The notes under the pieces were generated by a model that saw only the letters and a program-made list of their open reading frames with translations, did not search any database and had not been told where the DNA came from. Shown one piece after another: positions 32,764 through 41,515 of a stretch of DNA of 61,244 bases (position 1 is the first letter of the stretch; the number at the start of each line of letters is the position of its first letter). A program made the translations under genes and the position numbers. Location: the NCBI GenBank assembly GCA_014730235.1, contig WJIO01000421.1, positions 1-61,244 of the forward strand. Direction: 5' to 3'. This DNA is from Candidatus Poribacteria bacterium. Its GTDB lineage: Bacteria > Poribacteria > DTPJ01 > WJIO01.

Positions 32764-34683
32764 TCAATTCCAACCAGCCCCGGATGAGGGCATGTAAACC
32801 TTAAACACAAGGCTGACTATACTCCATATACTCCTCAATGTAAAATCTCCCAGAACAAGACCCAGGAAGAAGAATGTGGCCTTACGGTGGGTTTTTATGC
32901 CGCCATATTTCAGGATTATGGACTTAATCATCCAGCTTACCATTACCGGAAACCAGAAATACACCATTCCACCCCACGCGCCGCCAGAAAGGACGTAGCC
33001 CGATGGATACAGGGGCCACCACAAAAAGCGTGTGCGCATAATATGCAAAAAGGTCACAAACAAAAATCCCCCGCCCATGAACTGCAAGGCTTTTACATCC
33101 GTTCCCTGGGGATACTGAAGCCAGGCCTGGAGAGGGTTATAGACTTCCCATCCAGCATTACCTATCCAGCCCTGAAGCCTTCCCAGCGTGCCGTAATGAT
33201 ATGTAAAATGAAGGTATGACCAGAAACTTGCTATGGCCCCAAATCCAACGGCCAGAAGTATAGCCTGAACCAGTCTTTTGTTGTTCATTCCTGTTCGTTC
33301 CGCTATCTTAAAGGCTTCTATCTGGCATGGCATAGGATGGGCCCGGTTGCACCTGTTGAAGGGGTAGATGAAAGACATGATAGTAAGATTGTTTCCAAGA
33401 AGTCGCCTTGAACCGAACATCTGAACCATAATACCCCTGGGGTTGATACCAACAACCTCGTGATAAGGAGGACCTAATTCAGCCCTTACCCGGGCTATAG
33501 CTATGGCGAAGAGTATATATATAGCAAAGAAAACTAGTATGGCCCATATAGACATACCAGCGAAACGACAGAACAGCACAAGAACCAGAAGACACACAAC
33601 AAGCATGATTGCGGCTGTCCTGTAACGCATAGGCTCTTTTGAATCGTCCATCTTCTCTAAACCTAACAGGTGCTTGCCAAAGGCCACAAGATGCCGACGG
33701 GCAAGCCATAAGGCAATTAGTGCAACACCTATCCAGGCTCCTGATGCCCTTTCGTTAAGATACAGTTGATTCCATCCTACAGCAGATGCAAACACCCTCT
33801 CAAACCTTGTAAGCCAGAAGAAGAACCAGCACGAAAAGGACAGGTTCAGTGGCATAAAGTACGTAAGCCCCACAATACCAAGATTGAAAAACAGTGTGAC
33901 ATAACCGATGGCGTTCCAGGGTTTTTCGGTGACGAACTGGTCTATCCTGTATGTATAGGGAATAGAAGGCACGGCAGGAACAAGGTCGTGTATGCCATTG
34001 AAAAACCTTATAGATCCAGCCACGGCCAGACCTATCCACATGAGCTTTGTCTTATAAAACTTTCGATCTGCTGCCATAGCCAGGGGAAGCTGGATTATGG
34101 GATAGCTGAGTTTTTCGTTTTCCGTCCATTGTTTCCGCAGGATGGAACTGATGCACAGCAGGGAAAAGTAAAGAAAGAAAATAAAAGCCGACCACACCAT
34201 AACCGGCACAAGCCATGCTTTCATGTTTTCCATTACATGAAAACCCGATTCGCCGGTAAAATAACCTGACAATACATCCATATCCGAAACTGTCATCCAT
34301 GATGGTATATACTGCCAGAATAAGCTCTGCCATTCGTTTTCCGGTGTTGCAAACCAGTAGGGCTGTGTTAATGTTGCCAGCAGCGGCGTCATGGTTGTGT
34401 GGCCCGATATAGTAGATACCATAGTAACCATGACATATATGACCAGAAGTTCAGCCGGCGACAGGGCCAGCTTGCTGGAAATCCTGCGGAGGAAAAATCC
34501 TACCGTGATCAAAAAAGTGAGGGTAAAAATAGCGTTGGAAAAGGGATTTACCAGCGTAAACATGCAGTACCACTGCTCGCTGGATATTCCCACCCAATAT
34601 GCATTTATAGGCACCAGTATAAGACCCAGGATGATGGCCCTTAAAGTTATATCATCCCGACCCGATTTTTCGCTGTAGTTCAT
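32764..34683 (-). CDS. DUF6785/DUF6784-like polytopic membrane protein (copy 2)
   Basis: 639 residues, many hydrophobic helices. It carries the same blocks as copy 1: ATPENEWQSLFWQYIPSWM, RKQWTENEKLSYPIIQLPLA, VRAELGPPYHEVVGINPRG, HPMPCQIEAFKIAERTGMN and WWPLYPSGYVLSGG, with SIILKYGGIKTHRKATFFFL near the end. Two divergent copies next to each other argue for paralogues with different ligands or a heteromeric carrier. Encoded 15 nt after the toroid/propeller protein, so in the same transcript as the sulfatase. Confidence 0.75.
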   Translation of the reverse strand: MNYSEKSGRDDITLRAIILGLILVPINAYWVGISSEQWYCMFTLVNPFSNAIFTLTFLITVGFFLRRISSKLALSPAELLVIYVMVTMVSTISGHTTMTPLLATLTQPYWFATPENEWQSLFWQYIPSWMTVSDMDVLSGYFTGESGFHVMENMKAWLVPVMVWSAFIFFLYFSLLCISSILRKQWTENEKLSYPIIQLPLAMAADRKFYKTKLMWIGLAVAGSIRFFNGIHDLVPAVPSIPYTYRIDQFVTEKPWNAIGYVTLFFNLGIVGLTYFMPLNLSFSCWFFFWLTRFERVFASAVGWNQLYLNERASGAWIGVALIALWLARRHLVAFGKHLLGLEKMDDSKEPMRYRTAAIMLVVCLLVLVLFCRFAGMSIWAILVFFAIYILFAIAIARVRAELGPPYHEVVGINPRGIMVQMFGSRRLLGNNLTIMSFIYPFNRCNRAHPMPCQIEAFKIAERTGMNNKRLVQAILLAVGFGAIASFWSYLHFTYHYGTLGRLQGWIGNAGWEVYNPLQAWLQYPQGTDVKALQFMGGGFLFVTFLHIMRTRFLWWPLYPSGYVLSGGAWGGMVYFWFPVMVSWMIKSIILKYGGIKTHRKATFFFLGLVLGDFTLRSIWSIVSLVFKVYMPSSGAGWN

Positions 34684-34698
34684 ATCACTCCCTGTGTT

Positions 34699-37143
34699 TT
34701 ATTTTTTCCACCATTGGGCGTCAGCGTCATCTTCTGTAATAAAGTTGTGATACCTTCCCATCCAGTAGGCTGTCAGATAACCTGCGCCGCTTATCTCCGA
34801 ACGTATGGCCCCGTCTTCCTGGGGAATAAGGGATGTATCCGTCCATGTTTGTCCCTTATCATTGCTAATATACATCCCGGCAGGAGTTCCTATCATAACT
34901 AACTGCTCATGACGAGTGGTATGTATAGTATAAACCCTGGGTATATCCAGACCATCACTACTTACAGACCAGTTTTTGCCTGCGTCAGTGGTTACGGCAA
35001 CACCGTTTTCCAAAACTCCGTACCAAATATCCGGATTTAAAAGGTCAATCCTTATATCGCTGATTTGAAATTCTTTCATAATCTGAAATAAGCATCGCAT
35101 TTCTTTCCGGGTTATATTGGGTGATCCCTTGGAACTTGAAGCCCATTTAAAGAGGGGTTCCAGCTCGCGAACAACAGGACACCAGCTTTGACCACCGTCT
35201 TCGCTGAAACTTACCATGACACCCCTTCGTTCCATCTCCACAGCCCGGAATATCCGCCCTTTTATATGAGGATCGCTTCTTAACCACAATGGCCTGCCGC
35301 CGATGGTATCAACACTGGAAAAACCCCGTTGGCGTTTTGGTTGAGGGAGGGCTTTCCATTCCAAATCCCTTTCCCTTTTTATATGAATTCCATGTCTGGT
35401 CATGCAGTAAATAACAGCGGAAGTTTCATTTAACTCCAGAGCCAGTGTTGAAGCAGGCGGAACGCCTCCACTTATGCAGTTCCACATTGTTCCCATATCC
35501 CTTTCACCCAATTCAATGCTCTTATATACGCCGTTTTTGCCTACAGCATACAGGACATGGGTATTATCGGGATCAAATCGAAGCTCTGAAGCCGGTTTTT
35601 TGTATACAGAACTCCATTGAACCCCGCCGTCCAGAGTGCGGTATATACCATCATCTGTAGCCGCAAAAGCCAGCCAGGGATAATCCGGGGAAAACAGGAA
35701 ATCGTTTACTTTTGGCAAACCTTCCATCTTATGCCATATCTCACCCTTGGTGTTGCTATAATATGAGTAACCAGAGGTGTCTGCGGCAAACTGGACGTAA
35801 GGATCATGGGGGGAAATTTCCAGTACCGATACGATCCGGGATGTCCACCCATCAAGTTTAAAGGGGCTTCCCTTCCATTCATACTCGTTATCCGATGCTC
35901 TTTCATATACCGGCAGGGGATTTAAGGCTTCTTTTTTACCGTCGGAATCGTAAAATTCAATATCTGTTCTTATACTGTTCATTCGGGGTTGGAAAATCCT
36001 ACAGGTGGGGTGTGTCTGCAAATTCCACAAAGAGCCTTCTTTGTCCGCGTAATCTTCGCCCAATACAGCACCGTAAACAAAATTGAACCAGGCCATTTTT
36101 TCATCCTTATGAGATTCCCATGAATCTTTTATGCATTTGCGATAGAAGGCTAATAGTTCCTTGTCTTGTTCAATAATATTCAATAGGTAAAGGTCACCCA
36201 GAAGATGATCTGTATCATCATAATTCCCCCTAGAAGGCCCCATTATGCTTTCCTGATTACGTTCCAGATCTTTCAGACCAAGTTTCTCTGTCCATTCCTC
36301 GTATAATGCCTTAACTTTATCATTGCCTGTGATTAATGCAGATATTTTTAAACCTGTAAGGGCCATAACCGAACCGCCAGAAGGTCTGTCGTTACCAGCC
36401 ATACCACGCCATCCACCGATTAACTCGGTGCTTATTCTTTCGTTATCTTCCAGCATGACAACCATATTGTTATTAAGGTGGGCCCAGTTTGACATATCTG
36501 TAACAATTTCTTTTATCTTGCCTTTCTGGGCAGGATCTGCGGCGATAAAATAGTATATACCTAATCCCCTGAAAACCTGATCGTAATTATGGTGGCTGGG
36601 GCCTCCCCGATAACGTAAATGGGAGAATTCACCAACCCCCTGCTTCCATAAATCCCGGGTTCCCACTCCGGCCCGTTCTTCGTAGGATGTACCATGACCC
36701 AGAGCCACTCCCCTAGCAAGGTAACCGGGCTGACCGCTGACCAACGTCAGAACACGTATAGAGTCAATAATCTCATCGGCTCTGGCGTAGGCTTCCCGGT
36801 ATTCTGCGCTGGATTCACCATAACGATTTTGCATAAAAGCCAATCTAAAAGCCTGGGATGTGAGAAGACATCCAGTCCATGAACTGGTGTGGGCTACGTT
36901 TGAAAGTCCTGTAGTACCATGATCAAACGTCCATCCGTTAGGCAGTTCGCCGGTTTCAATGATCTGTTGCCATGCACCTTCCTGAAGTCCGGCATAGTGT
37001 TTTGGCGGGATCAACCTTACGGATGAAGGATAAGAACCAAGTATATTATGACGCTCCTGGGCGTTTTCTTCAAAAAAAATCGCTTTATAGTGAAGTGTCT
37101 TCTTCCAGCTTCCTCGGTCATGATAGGTATATAATTCATACAT
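34699..37143 (-). CDS. Two-domain protein: helical (alpha/alpha-toroid-like) N-terminus and BNR/sialidase-like propeller C-terminus
   Basis: 814 residues. The first ~400 are mostly helical with aromatic-rich motifs (GLSNVAHTSSWTGCLLTSQA, RYRGGPSHHNYDQVFRGLGI), like (alpha/alpha)6 toroids of glycan-active enzymes. From ~440 on, Asp-box/BNR-type repeats appear: DDGIYRTLDGGVQWSSVYKK, ENGVAVTTDAGKNWSVSSDG, PAGMYISNDKGQTWTDTS, typical of sialidase or VPS10-like propellers. No signal peptide is seen, which is odd for this domain set and next to an exported sulfatase. Enzymatic activity cannot be assigned. Lies 21 nt after the sulfatase stop. Confidence 0.65.
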   Translation of the reverse strand: MYELYTYHDRGSWKKTLHYKAIFFEENAQERHNILGSYPSSVRLIPPKHYAGLQEGAWQQIIETGELPNGWTFDHGTTGLSNVAHTSSWTGCLLTSQAFRLAFMQNRYGESSAEYREAYARADEIIDSIRVLTLVSGQPGYLARGVALGHGTSYEERAGVGTRDLWKQGVGEFSHLRYRGGPSHHNYDQVFRGLGIYYFIAADPAQKGKIKEIVTDMSNWAHLNNNMVVMLEDNERISTELIGGWRGMAGNDRPSGGSVMALTGLKISALITGNDKVKALYEEWTEKLGLKDLERNQESIMGPSRGNYDDTDHLLGDLYLLNIIEQDKELLAFYRKCIKDSWESHKDEKMAWFNFVYGAVLGEDYADKEGSLWNLQTHPTCRIFQPRMNSIRTDIEFYDSDGKKEALNPLPVYERASDNEYEWKGSPFKLDGWTSRIVSVLEISPHDPYVQFAADTSGYSYYSNTKGEIWHKMEGLPKVNDFLFSPDYPWLAFAATDDGIYRTLDGGVQWSSVYKKPASELRFDPDNTHVLYAVGKNGVYKSIELGERDMGTMWNCISGGVPPASTLALELNETSAVIYCMTRHGIHIKRERDLEWKALPQPKRQRGFSSVDTIGGRPLWLRSDPHIKGRIFRAVEMERRGVMVSFSEDGGQSWCPVVRELEPLFKWASSSKGSPNITRKEMRCLFQIMKEFQISDIRIDLLNPDIWYGVLENGVAVTTDAGKNWSVSSDGLDIPRVYTIHTTRHEQLVMIGTPAGMYISNDKGQTWTDTSLIPQEDGAIRSEISGAGYLTAYWMGRYHNFITEDDADAQWWKK

Positions 37144-37164
37144 TTTTTGCTTATCTCCTGTTAT

Positions 37165-38652
37165 TTACTGCTTCATTCTTTTCAATTCCTCTTCCCACCA
37201 CTTCAGGTATTCTTCAGGTGAGGCATCCGGTTCAAGTCCCCGGGATTTCATATTTTTAGCAAATCTTGTTTCAGCTTCGTTATCCCAGTAAGCCATAATA
37301 TCTTCATCTTCCGGCACTTCTCCATGATCACCGGTTTCTTTTATCCATGAATCCAGCTTTGAACTCAGGTCTTTGAGTATTTTCTGATGCTCAGGATCAT
37401 CAGCCAGATTATTTATTTCGTGGGGATCATTTTTCAGGTCGTAAAGTTCCTCTTCCGGTCTGTTTGGGGCCGTAAATCGTGCCTGTTCCGGTTTTAGTTC
37501 TCCTCTTTCCTGCATGATCTCCATAAGGGTTAAAACAGGATAAGCCTGTTTCTTGTATGCGTTGAAGTAGGTGTAAGGTCTTTCAGGATGGAAATTGCGT
37601 ATATATTTGTATTTCTTTGCTTGCACACATCTTATCCGGTCATCGGTTTCATCACAACGATCCCGGGCGGCGATTATATATTCCCTTTCGGTAAAATCAG
37701 AACCAAGAAAATCCTGTCCTTCCATATATTCCGGCACTTCTGCACCAGCTATATTTAACCATGTAGGCGCTAAGTCTACCATGCTGATCAAATCATCCCT
37801 TACCGTACCGGGTTGAATATGCCCGGGCCAGCGGACAATAAGAGGGATGTGTATACCACCATCATAAAGGAACTGCTTACCCCTCAGCATAGCACGACCA
37901 TGATCACCCCAGAAAAATACGACTGTATTATCTGCAAGTCCTTCATCTTCAAGCCTTTGCAGAACTTTACCGATTTTTTTGTCCAGATTTTGTATTGTTT
38001 CCAGATACAAAGCCCAGTCCAGCCGGGTTATAGGGTGGTCTGGATAATAGGGCGGGATTTCCACATCATCGGGATTGATGGGGTTATCCGGGTCTTTATG
38101 AAACACCCTGTGGGCTTCGTTAAAATGCACTTCAGCAAAAAAGGGTTGGTCTGATTTACGCTGACTCCAATCTGTTCCGTCAAAGGCTTCATCGAAGGAC
38201 ATTTTAAAGTTGTAATCCAGCTTTCCCTGGTGACCATCAGTCATAACCTGGCCGTTGCAGGTAAAATAACCGGCTTCCCGCAGGTAATGGGATATATGCT
38301 TTATATTATCCGGAAGCGGATTATCCCTGTTACTCCGGTGATGATGTCCTCCAAAACTAGTCTGATACATGCCTGTTACAACTGCTGATCTGCTGGCTGA
38401 ACATACTGGAGCAGTTACAAATGCATTGGTAAATTTAACACCTTCATCGGCTAATTGATCTATATTAGGAGTTTTTACCAGCGTGTTTCCGTAGCATCCC
38501 AGATCAGGAGAAAGGTCTTCTGTATCCAGCCATAGGATATTGGGACGCTTTTCAGGTTCTTCAGCATAGGCATTCCGTATAAAAAAATCTGACAACATAC
38601 CAAAGACAATACCGGCATTAAAGGCTTTAAGAAAATTCCTACTCGCAATCAT
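37165..38652 (-). CDS. Exported sulfatase, heparan N-sulfatase (SGSH)-like
   Basis: The start is ATG 38652, with GGGAG 8 nt upstream; an ATG at 38667 has no RBS. The leader SRNFLKAFNAGIVFGMLSDF resembles a twin-arginine signal missing one arginine, then cleavage near AYAEEP. NILWLDTEDLSPDLGCYG gives the metal Asp residues, VCSASRSAVVTG is the formylglycine site of the C-x-A-x-R type (Cys84), and FFWGDHGRAMLRGKQFLYDG the second metal site. It resembles sulfamidases, so N-sulfated or other sulfated glycans are plausible targets. First gene of a five-gene unit with the toroid/propeller protein and two membrane proteins. Confidence 0.9.
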   Translation of the reverse strand: MIASRNFLKAFNAGIVFGMLSDFFIRNAYAEEPEKRPNILWLDTEDLSPDLGCYGNTLVKTPNIDQLADEGVKFTNAFVTAPVCSASRSAVVTGMYQTSFGGHHHRSNRDNPLPDNIKHISHYLREAGYFTCNGQVMTDGHQGKLDYNFKMSFDEAFDGTDWSQRKSDQPFFAEVHFNEAHRVFHKDPDNPINPDDVEIPPYYPDHPITRLDWALYLETIQNLDKKIGKVLQRLEDEGLADNTVVFFWGDHGRAMLRGKQFLYDGGIHIPLIVRWPGHIQPGTVRDDLISMVDLAPTWLNIAGAEVPEYMEGQDFLGSDFTEREYIIAARDRCDETDDRIRCVQAKKYKYIRNFHPERPYTYFNAYKKQAYPVLTLMEIMQERGELKPEQARFTAPNRPEEELYDLKNDPHEINNLADDPEHQKILKDLSSKLDSWIKETGDHGEVPEDEDIMAYWDNEAETRFAKNMKSRGLEPDASPEEYLKWWEEELKRMKQ

Positions 38653-38793
38653 CTGCTTTCTCCCCATTTTATTTGCTCATAAAATTTATTATATCATAAA
38701 AGCTTTAATCAAAAGTATACATGAATCGGCAAATAACATCAATAACGAATATTTCCAGAGAATTTTTTAATAATTAAATCTTTAAATCTCCCT

Positions 38794-38825
38794 CAATCGG
38801 GGATATGAAATCATATCCCCGATTG
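38794..38825. repeat. Orphan perfect hairpin in a divergent intergenic region
   Basis: CAATCGGGGATATGA (38794-38808), AA, TCATATCCCCGATTG (38811-38825). GC-rich like a terminator, but it sits between divergently transcribed genes, so it terminates neither. It may be the leftover of a lost gene or an operator/leader hairpin. Confidence 0.55.
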
Positions 38826-38916
38826 TCCTTATCTTTTACGGATGTCAGATTTCTGATAGCCAGTATCAGATATTAGTGATATTTTTCTCACCAAAACCGA
38901 TTCTTTTTTATTTTTG

Positions 38917-39097
38917 GGTTCTTCTGGCTTTATTGTTTCTATGATTGAAAATTCTCTCAGCTTATCACTTTGTGATTGCGAGGAACAGAGTGACGAAGCA
39001 ATCTCATCCATACATTACACCTTTGAGATTGCTTCGCTTTGCTCATAACATATATAGTATATTCAGAAGTCTTCACGAACACAAACTTTATGCTTGG
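38917..39097. repeat. Mosaic of repeat fragments: family-A left half, an ATTGCGAGG-type hairpin, family-B right end
   Basis: 38917-38964 matches the left half of family A. 38974-39005 is GATTGCGAGGAACAGAGTGA... which faces GAGATTGCTTCGCTTTGCTC (39025-39044), a dispersed repeat type common in many bacterial genomes. 39071-39097 ends in TTTATGCTTGG like the right terminus of family B. This fills most of the 38653-39216 gap; no gene is visible there. Confidence 0.65.
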
Positions 39098-39216
39098 ATA
39101 CCATTTCATCCTCTTAAAATATATAAAATTGGCATGCAGCTTGCAAAAATAGCTTGTTGTGTTTATAAAAATCTGCTTGTATACAATATCTATATCTATA
39201 AGGAGGATTAATAATC

Positions 39217-40269
39217 ATGAGAAAGCTTTTTGTTCTCATAATTTCTATTTTGATGGCTTTAACAATACAGGCCTTTGCGTGTTTTAATCCCACCGATATT
39301 TTTGCTACAGAAGTAGTATTAAACAAACCGGGAATTAATTACGACCTGACATTAATAAAGGCGGCTGATAACGTTACATCGAAAGATGGAACTTATTCTT
39401 ACCGTTCCCATTATGACAGTCGGGTTGCTGTAATTCTGGAAGAGATCAATGAGGGGGAACCGGTAAATTTAAAGGGATTAAGCGTTAGAGTGCAGATACC
39501 CACCCGGGAAACCAGAAGAGTTAATATTGTAGCCAGTGTTGAATTTGAATTGGAAGGTTTAATTGTGGATAACCTGGATAAAGATTTGCTAACTTCCCTG
39601 GGCTACAGTATTGATGTTGATGATATGGAAATTTTCAGACCAGAGGAACCGGGTGATATTGAAGATCCTATATCTCCAATTAATAACGCCGTTTTTCTGG
39701 AAAAAGATAATATTTTAATATCTATGATGGATATTGTAGTTTCTGATAGAAATAAAGTTATAGCGAGGTTCGAAGTCATAGATCAGCGGGAAATTGGCGA
39801 ACAACAGGTCAATGAATTTGGGCATATACTTAAATCCTTTGGTGTTGATGAATCGGTTATAGGTCAGATGTCTGAGAGTATAGAAAAATATGAAAATCAG
39901 GATCTAGCCGAAGCCGTTGATTTGGATAAAGAGAGTTTTGATTTCAAATCAGCCCTTAGAACCGAATTGGATTGGCTTAACATCAATGAAATCATAAAGG
40001 GTATTGAAAGAGAAGATATTACAGCTATTGCTGATATTGCAGAAGCGGGTTATGCTGGATGGAACTCAAGAATAGTTTACGACAGCGGTAAATGGATACC
40101 CTATGTCCAGACAGATAATCCCACTGTATTCCGGTCGCAGGACTGCGGGGGTTTTGACCCTGAAATTCTACCCTGGAATAATGAATCAATTATATTGCCA
40201 GCACCTAGCAGCGTCAGTCCAGAAGCTAAAGCTGTTATGACATGGAGCAGTATTAAGAACGGTATGTAA
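39217..40269 (+). CDS. Secreted protein of unknown function with C-terminal W-motif
   Basis: 350 residues. GGAGG (39201-39205) precedes ATG. The signal peptide is LFVLIISILMALTIQAFA, then CFNPTDIFATEVVLNKPG. The body is acidic, mixed alpha/beta, with no recognised domain; a phrase resembling a metal-binding or structural loop, QDCGGFDPEILPWNNES, stands near the end. The tail VSPEAKAVMTWSSIKNGM fits the shared W-motif. It is a single gene ended by the 40301 terminator. Confidence 0.72.
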   Translation: MRKLFVLIISILMALTIQAFACFNPTDIFATEVVLNKPGINYDLTLIKAADNVTSKDGTYSYRSHYDSRVAVILEEINEGEPVNLKGLSVRVQIPTRETRRVNIVASVEFELEGLIVDNLDKDLLTSLGYSIDVDDMEIFRPEEPGDIEDPISPINNAVFLEKDNILISMMDIVVSDRNKVIARFEVIDQREIGEQQVNEFGHILKSFGVDESVIGQMSESIEKYENQDLAEAVDLDKESFDFKSALRTELDWLNINEIIKGIEREDITAIADIAEAGYAGWNSRIVYDSGKWIPYVQTDNPTVFRSQDCGGFDPEILPWNNESIILPAPSSVSPEAKAVMTWSSIKNGM

Positions 40270-40300
40270 TACCATCATCCAAATTTAGCTTTGTATAATA

Positions 40301-40345
40301 AACATTGTAGTGACACAGCACGCTGTGTCACTACAATGTTTGATT
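40301..40345 (+). terminator. Terminator after the unknown secreted-protein gene
   Basis: A perfect 19-bp stem AACATTGTAGTGACACAGC (40301-40319), 2-nt loop, complement to 40340, then TTGATTTATC. It also faces the convergent ABC-permease gene. Confidence 0.82.
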
Positions 40346-40408
40346 TATCTGGTGCCTTTGGGATATAAGTCAGCGCGTATCTGACAATACAATTACATTG
40401 AATTCAAG

Positions 40409-41515
40409 TTATTTGACCAATGCCCTCTTAGCCATCTGGCGACCTGTCCGGGTTAAGTATAGCCGTCCATTTTCCTGTTCGACTATATCTCTTTGTTTTG
40501 CATGAGTCAAAACCTTTTGGGCATATTCCCTGTCCCAGCCCACATGTTCATGCAGATGATCAACTCTGTTCTCAGTAGCTGATTCTGGCAGGTTTTCATG
40601 ATTAAACAGATGAACGGCAAGAGTCCACAGGGCAAATTCCCACCTGTTACGGGCATGTCTACGAGCCAGAGCAACCATACCCCGCTCCGGTGCAAAAAGA
40701 AGCCCCAGTATAAAGAAAATGCCAGTCATTGTAGCCATACATCCGGCTATGGAAGCATCCATAAAACGGGCCAGCCAGTATCCACTTATTCCGCTAATCA
40801 CACCTATTGACACACTTAAGCCCAGCATCCACATAAGGCTGTCAGTCAACAGGTATGCGGTGGCCGGGGGTGCGATCATCAAAGCAACAACAAGTATCGA
40901 TCCTACAGCTTCAAAAGCCCCAACGGTGGTAATAGAAACCAGGGACATAAGGGTATAGTGGATAAAAACAGGAGAAAATCCCAGAGCAGCCGCTAGTCCA
41001 GAATCGAAGGTGGCCAGCTTAAGCTCCTTGTAGAAAAGAGCGATAAAGAGAATATTAACTAGAAGCACAGCGGACATAACATACAGAGCTTGAGGCCCCA
41101 GATCGTATCCTGAAATCACAATACGGTTAAAAGGTGCAAAGGCTAATTCACCTAGTAGTACCGCGTCGGTATCCAGATGTACATTACCGGCATACCGGGC
41201 AATTAATATTACCCCGATACTGAAAAGCACCGGAAAGACAAGCCCTATGGCTGCATCTTCCTTTACCAGTCTGGTTCGGTTAAGCAGTTCCACCAATACC
41301 ACAGTTATTACTCCGGTAAAAGCCGCGGCGATTATAAGAAAAGGTGATGCAATGTTCTTTGTGACAAAAAAAGCCAAGACTATTCCTACAAGTATAGCGT
41401 GACTTATGGCATCACTCATTAAAGCCATTCTGCGCAGGACAAGAAAAACCCCCGGTAAAGCACACGCAGCCGCTACAACCGATGCAATAAGCTGAATTTC
41501 TATTTCTGCATTCAT
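40409..41515 (-). CDS. Metal ABC transporter permease with C-terminal winged-helix domain (second permease)
   Basis: 368 residues. The first ~280 are an ABC-3 (Mn/Zn/Fe) permease with several hydrophobic helices and the signature stretch MALMSDAISHAILVGIVLAF, EDAAIGLVFPVLFSIGVILI and TVGAFEAVGSILVVALMIAP. Residues ~285-365 form a soluble tail with winged-helix character (VDHLHEHVGWDREYAQKVLT then NGRLYLTRTGRQMAKRAL), as in DtxR-type repressors. The start overlaps the previous permease stop by 4 nt. Inner membrane; imports a divalent metal with the ATPase and binding lipoprotein encoded upstream. Confidence 0.85.
   Translation of the reverse strand: MNAEIEIQLIASVVAAACALPGVFLVLRRMALMSDAISHAILVGIVLAFFVTKNIASPFLIIAAAFTGVITVVLVELLNRTRLVKEDAAIGLVFPVLFSIGVILIARYAGNVHLDTDAVLLGELAFAPFNRIVISGYDLGPQALYVMSAVLLVNILFIALFYKELKLATFDSGLAAALGFSPVFIHYTLMSLVSITTVGAFEAVGSILVVALMIAPPATAYLLTDSLMWMLGLSVSIGVISGISGYWLARFMDASIAGCMATMTGIFFILGLLFAPERGMVALARRHARNRWEFALWTLAVHLFNHENLPESATENRVDHLHEHVGWDREYAQKVLTHAKQRDIVEQENGRLYLTRTGRQMAKRALVK

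Noticed and set aside
38974-39044. ATTGCGAGG...CTTCGCTTTGCTC inverted sequence as a small RNA gene
   Set aside because: It matches a dispersed repeat type common in unrelated bacteria and is embedded among other repeat fragments.
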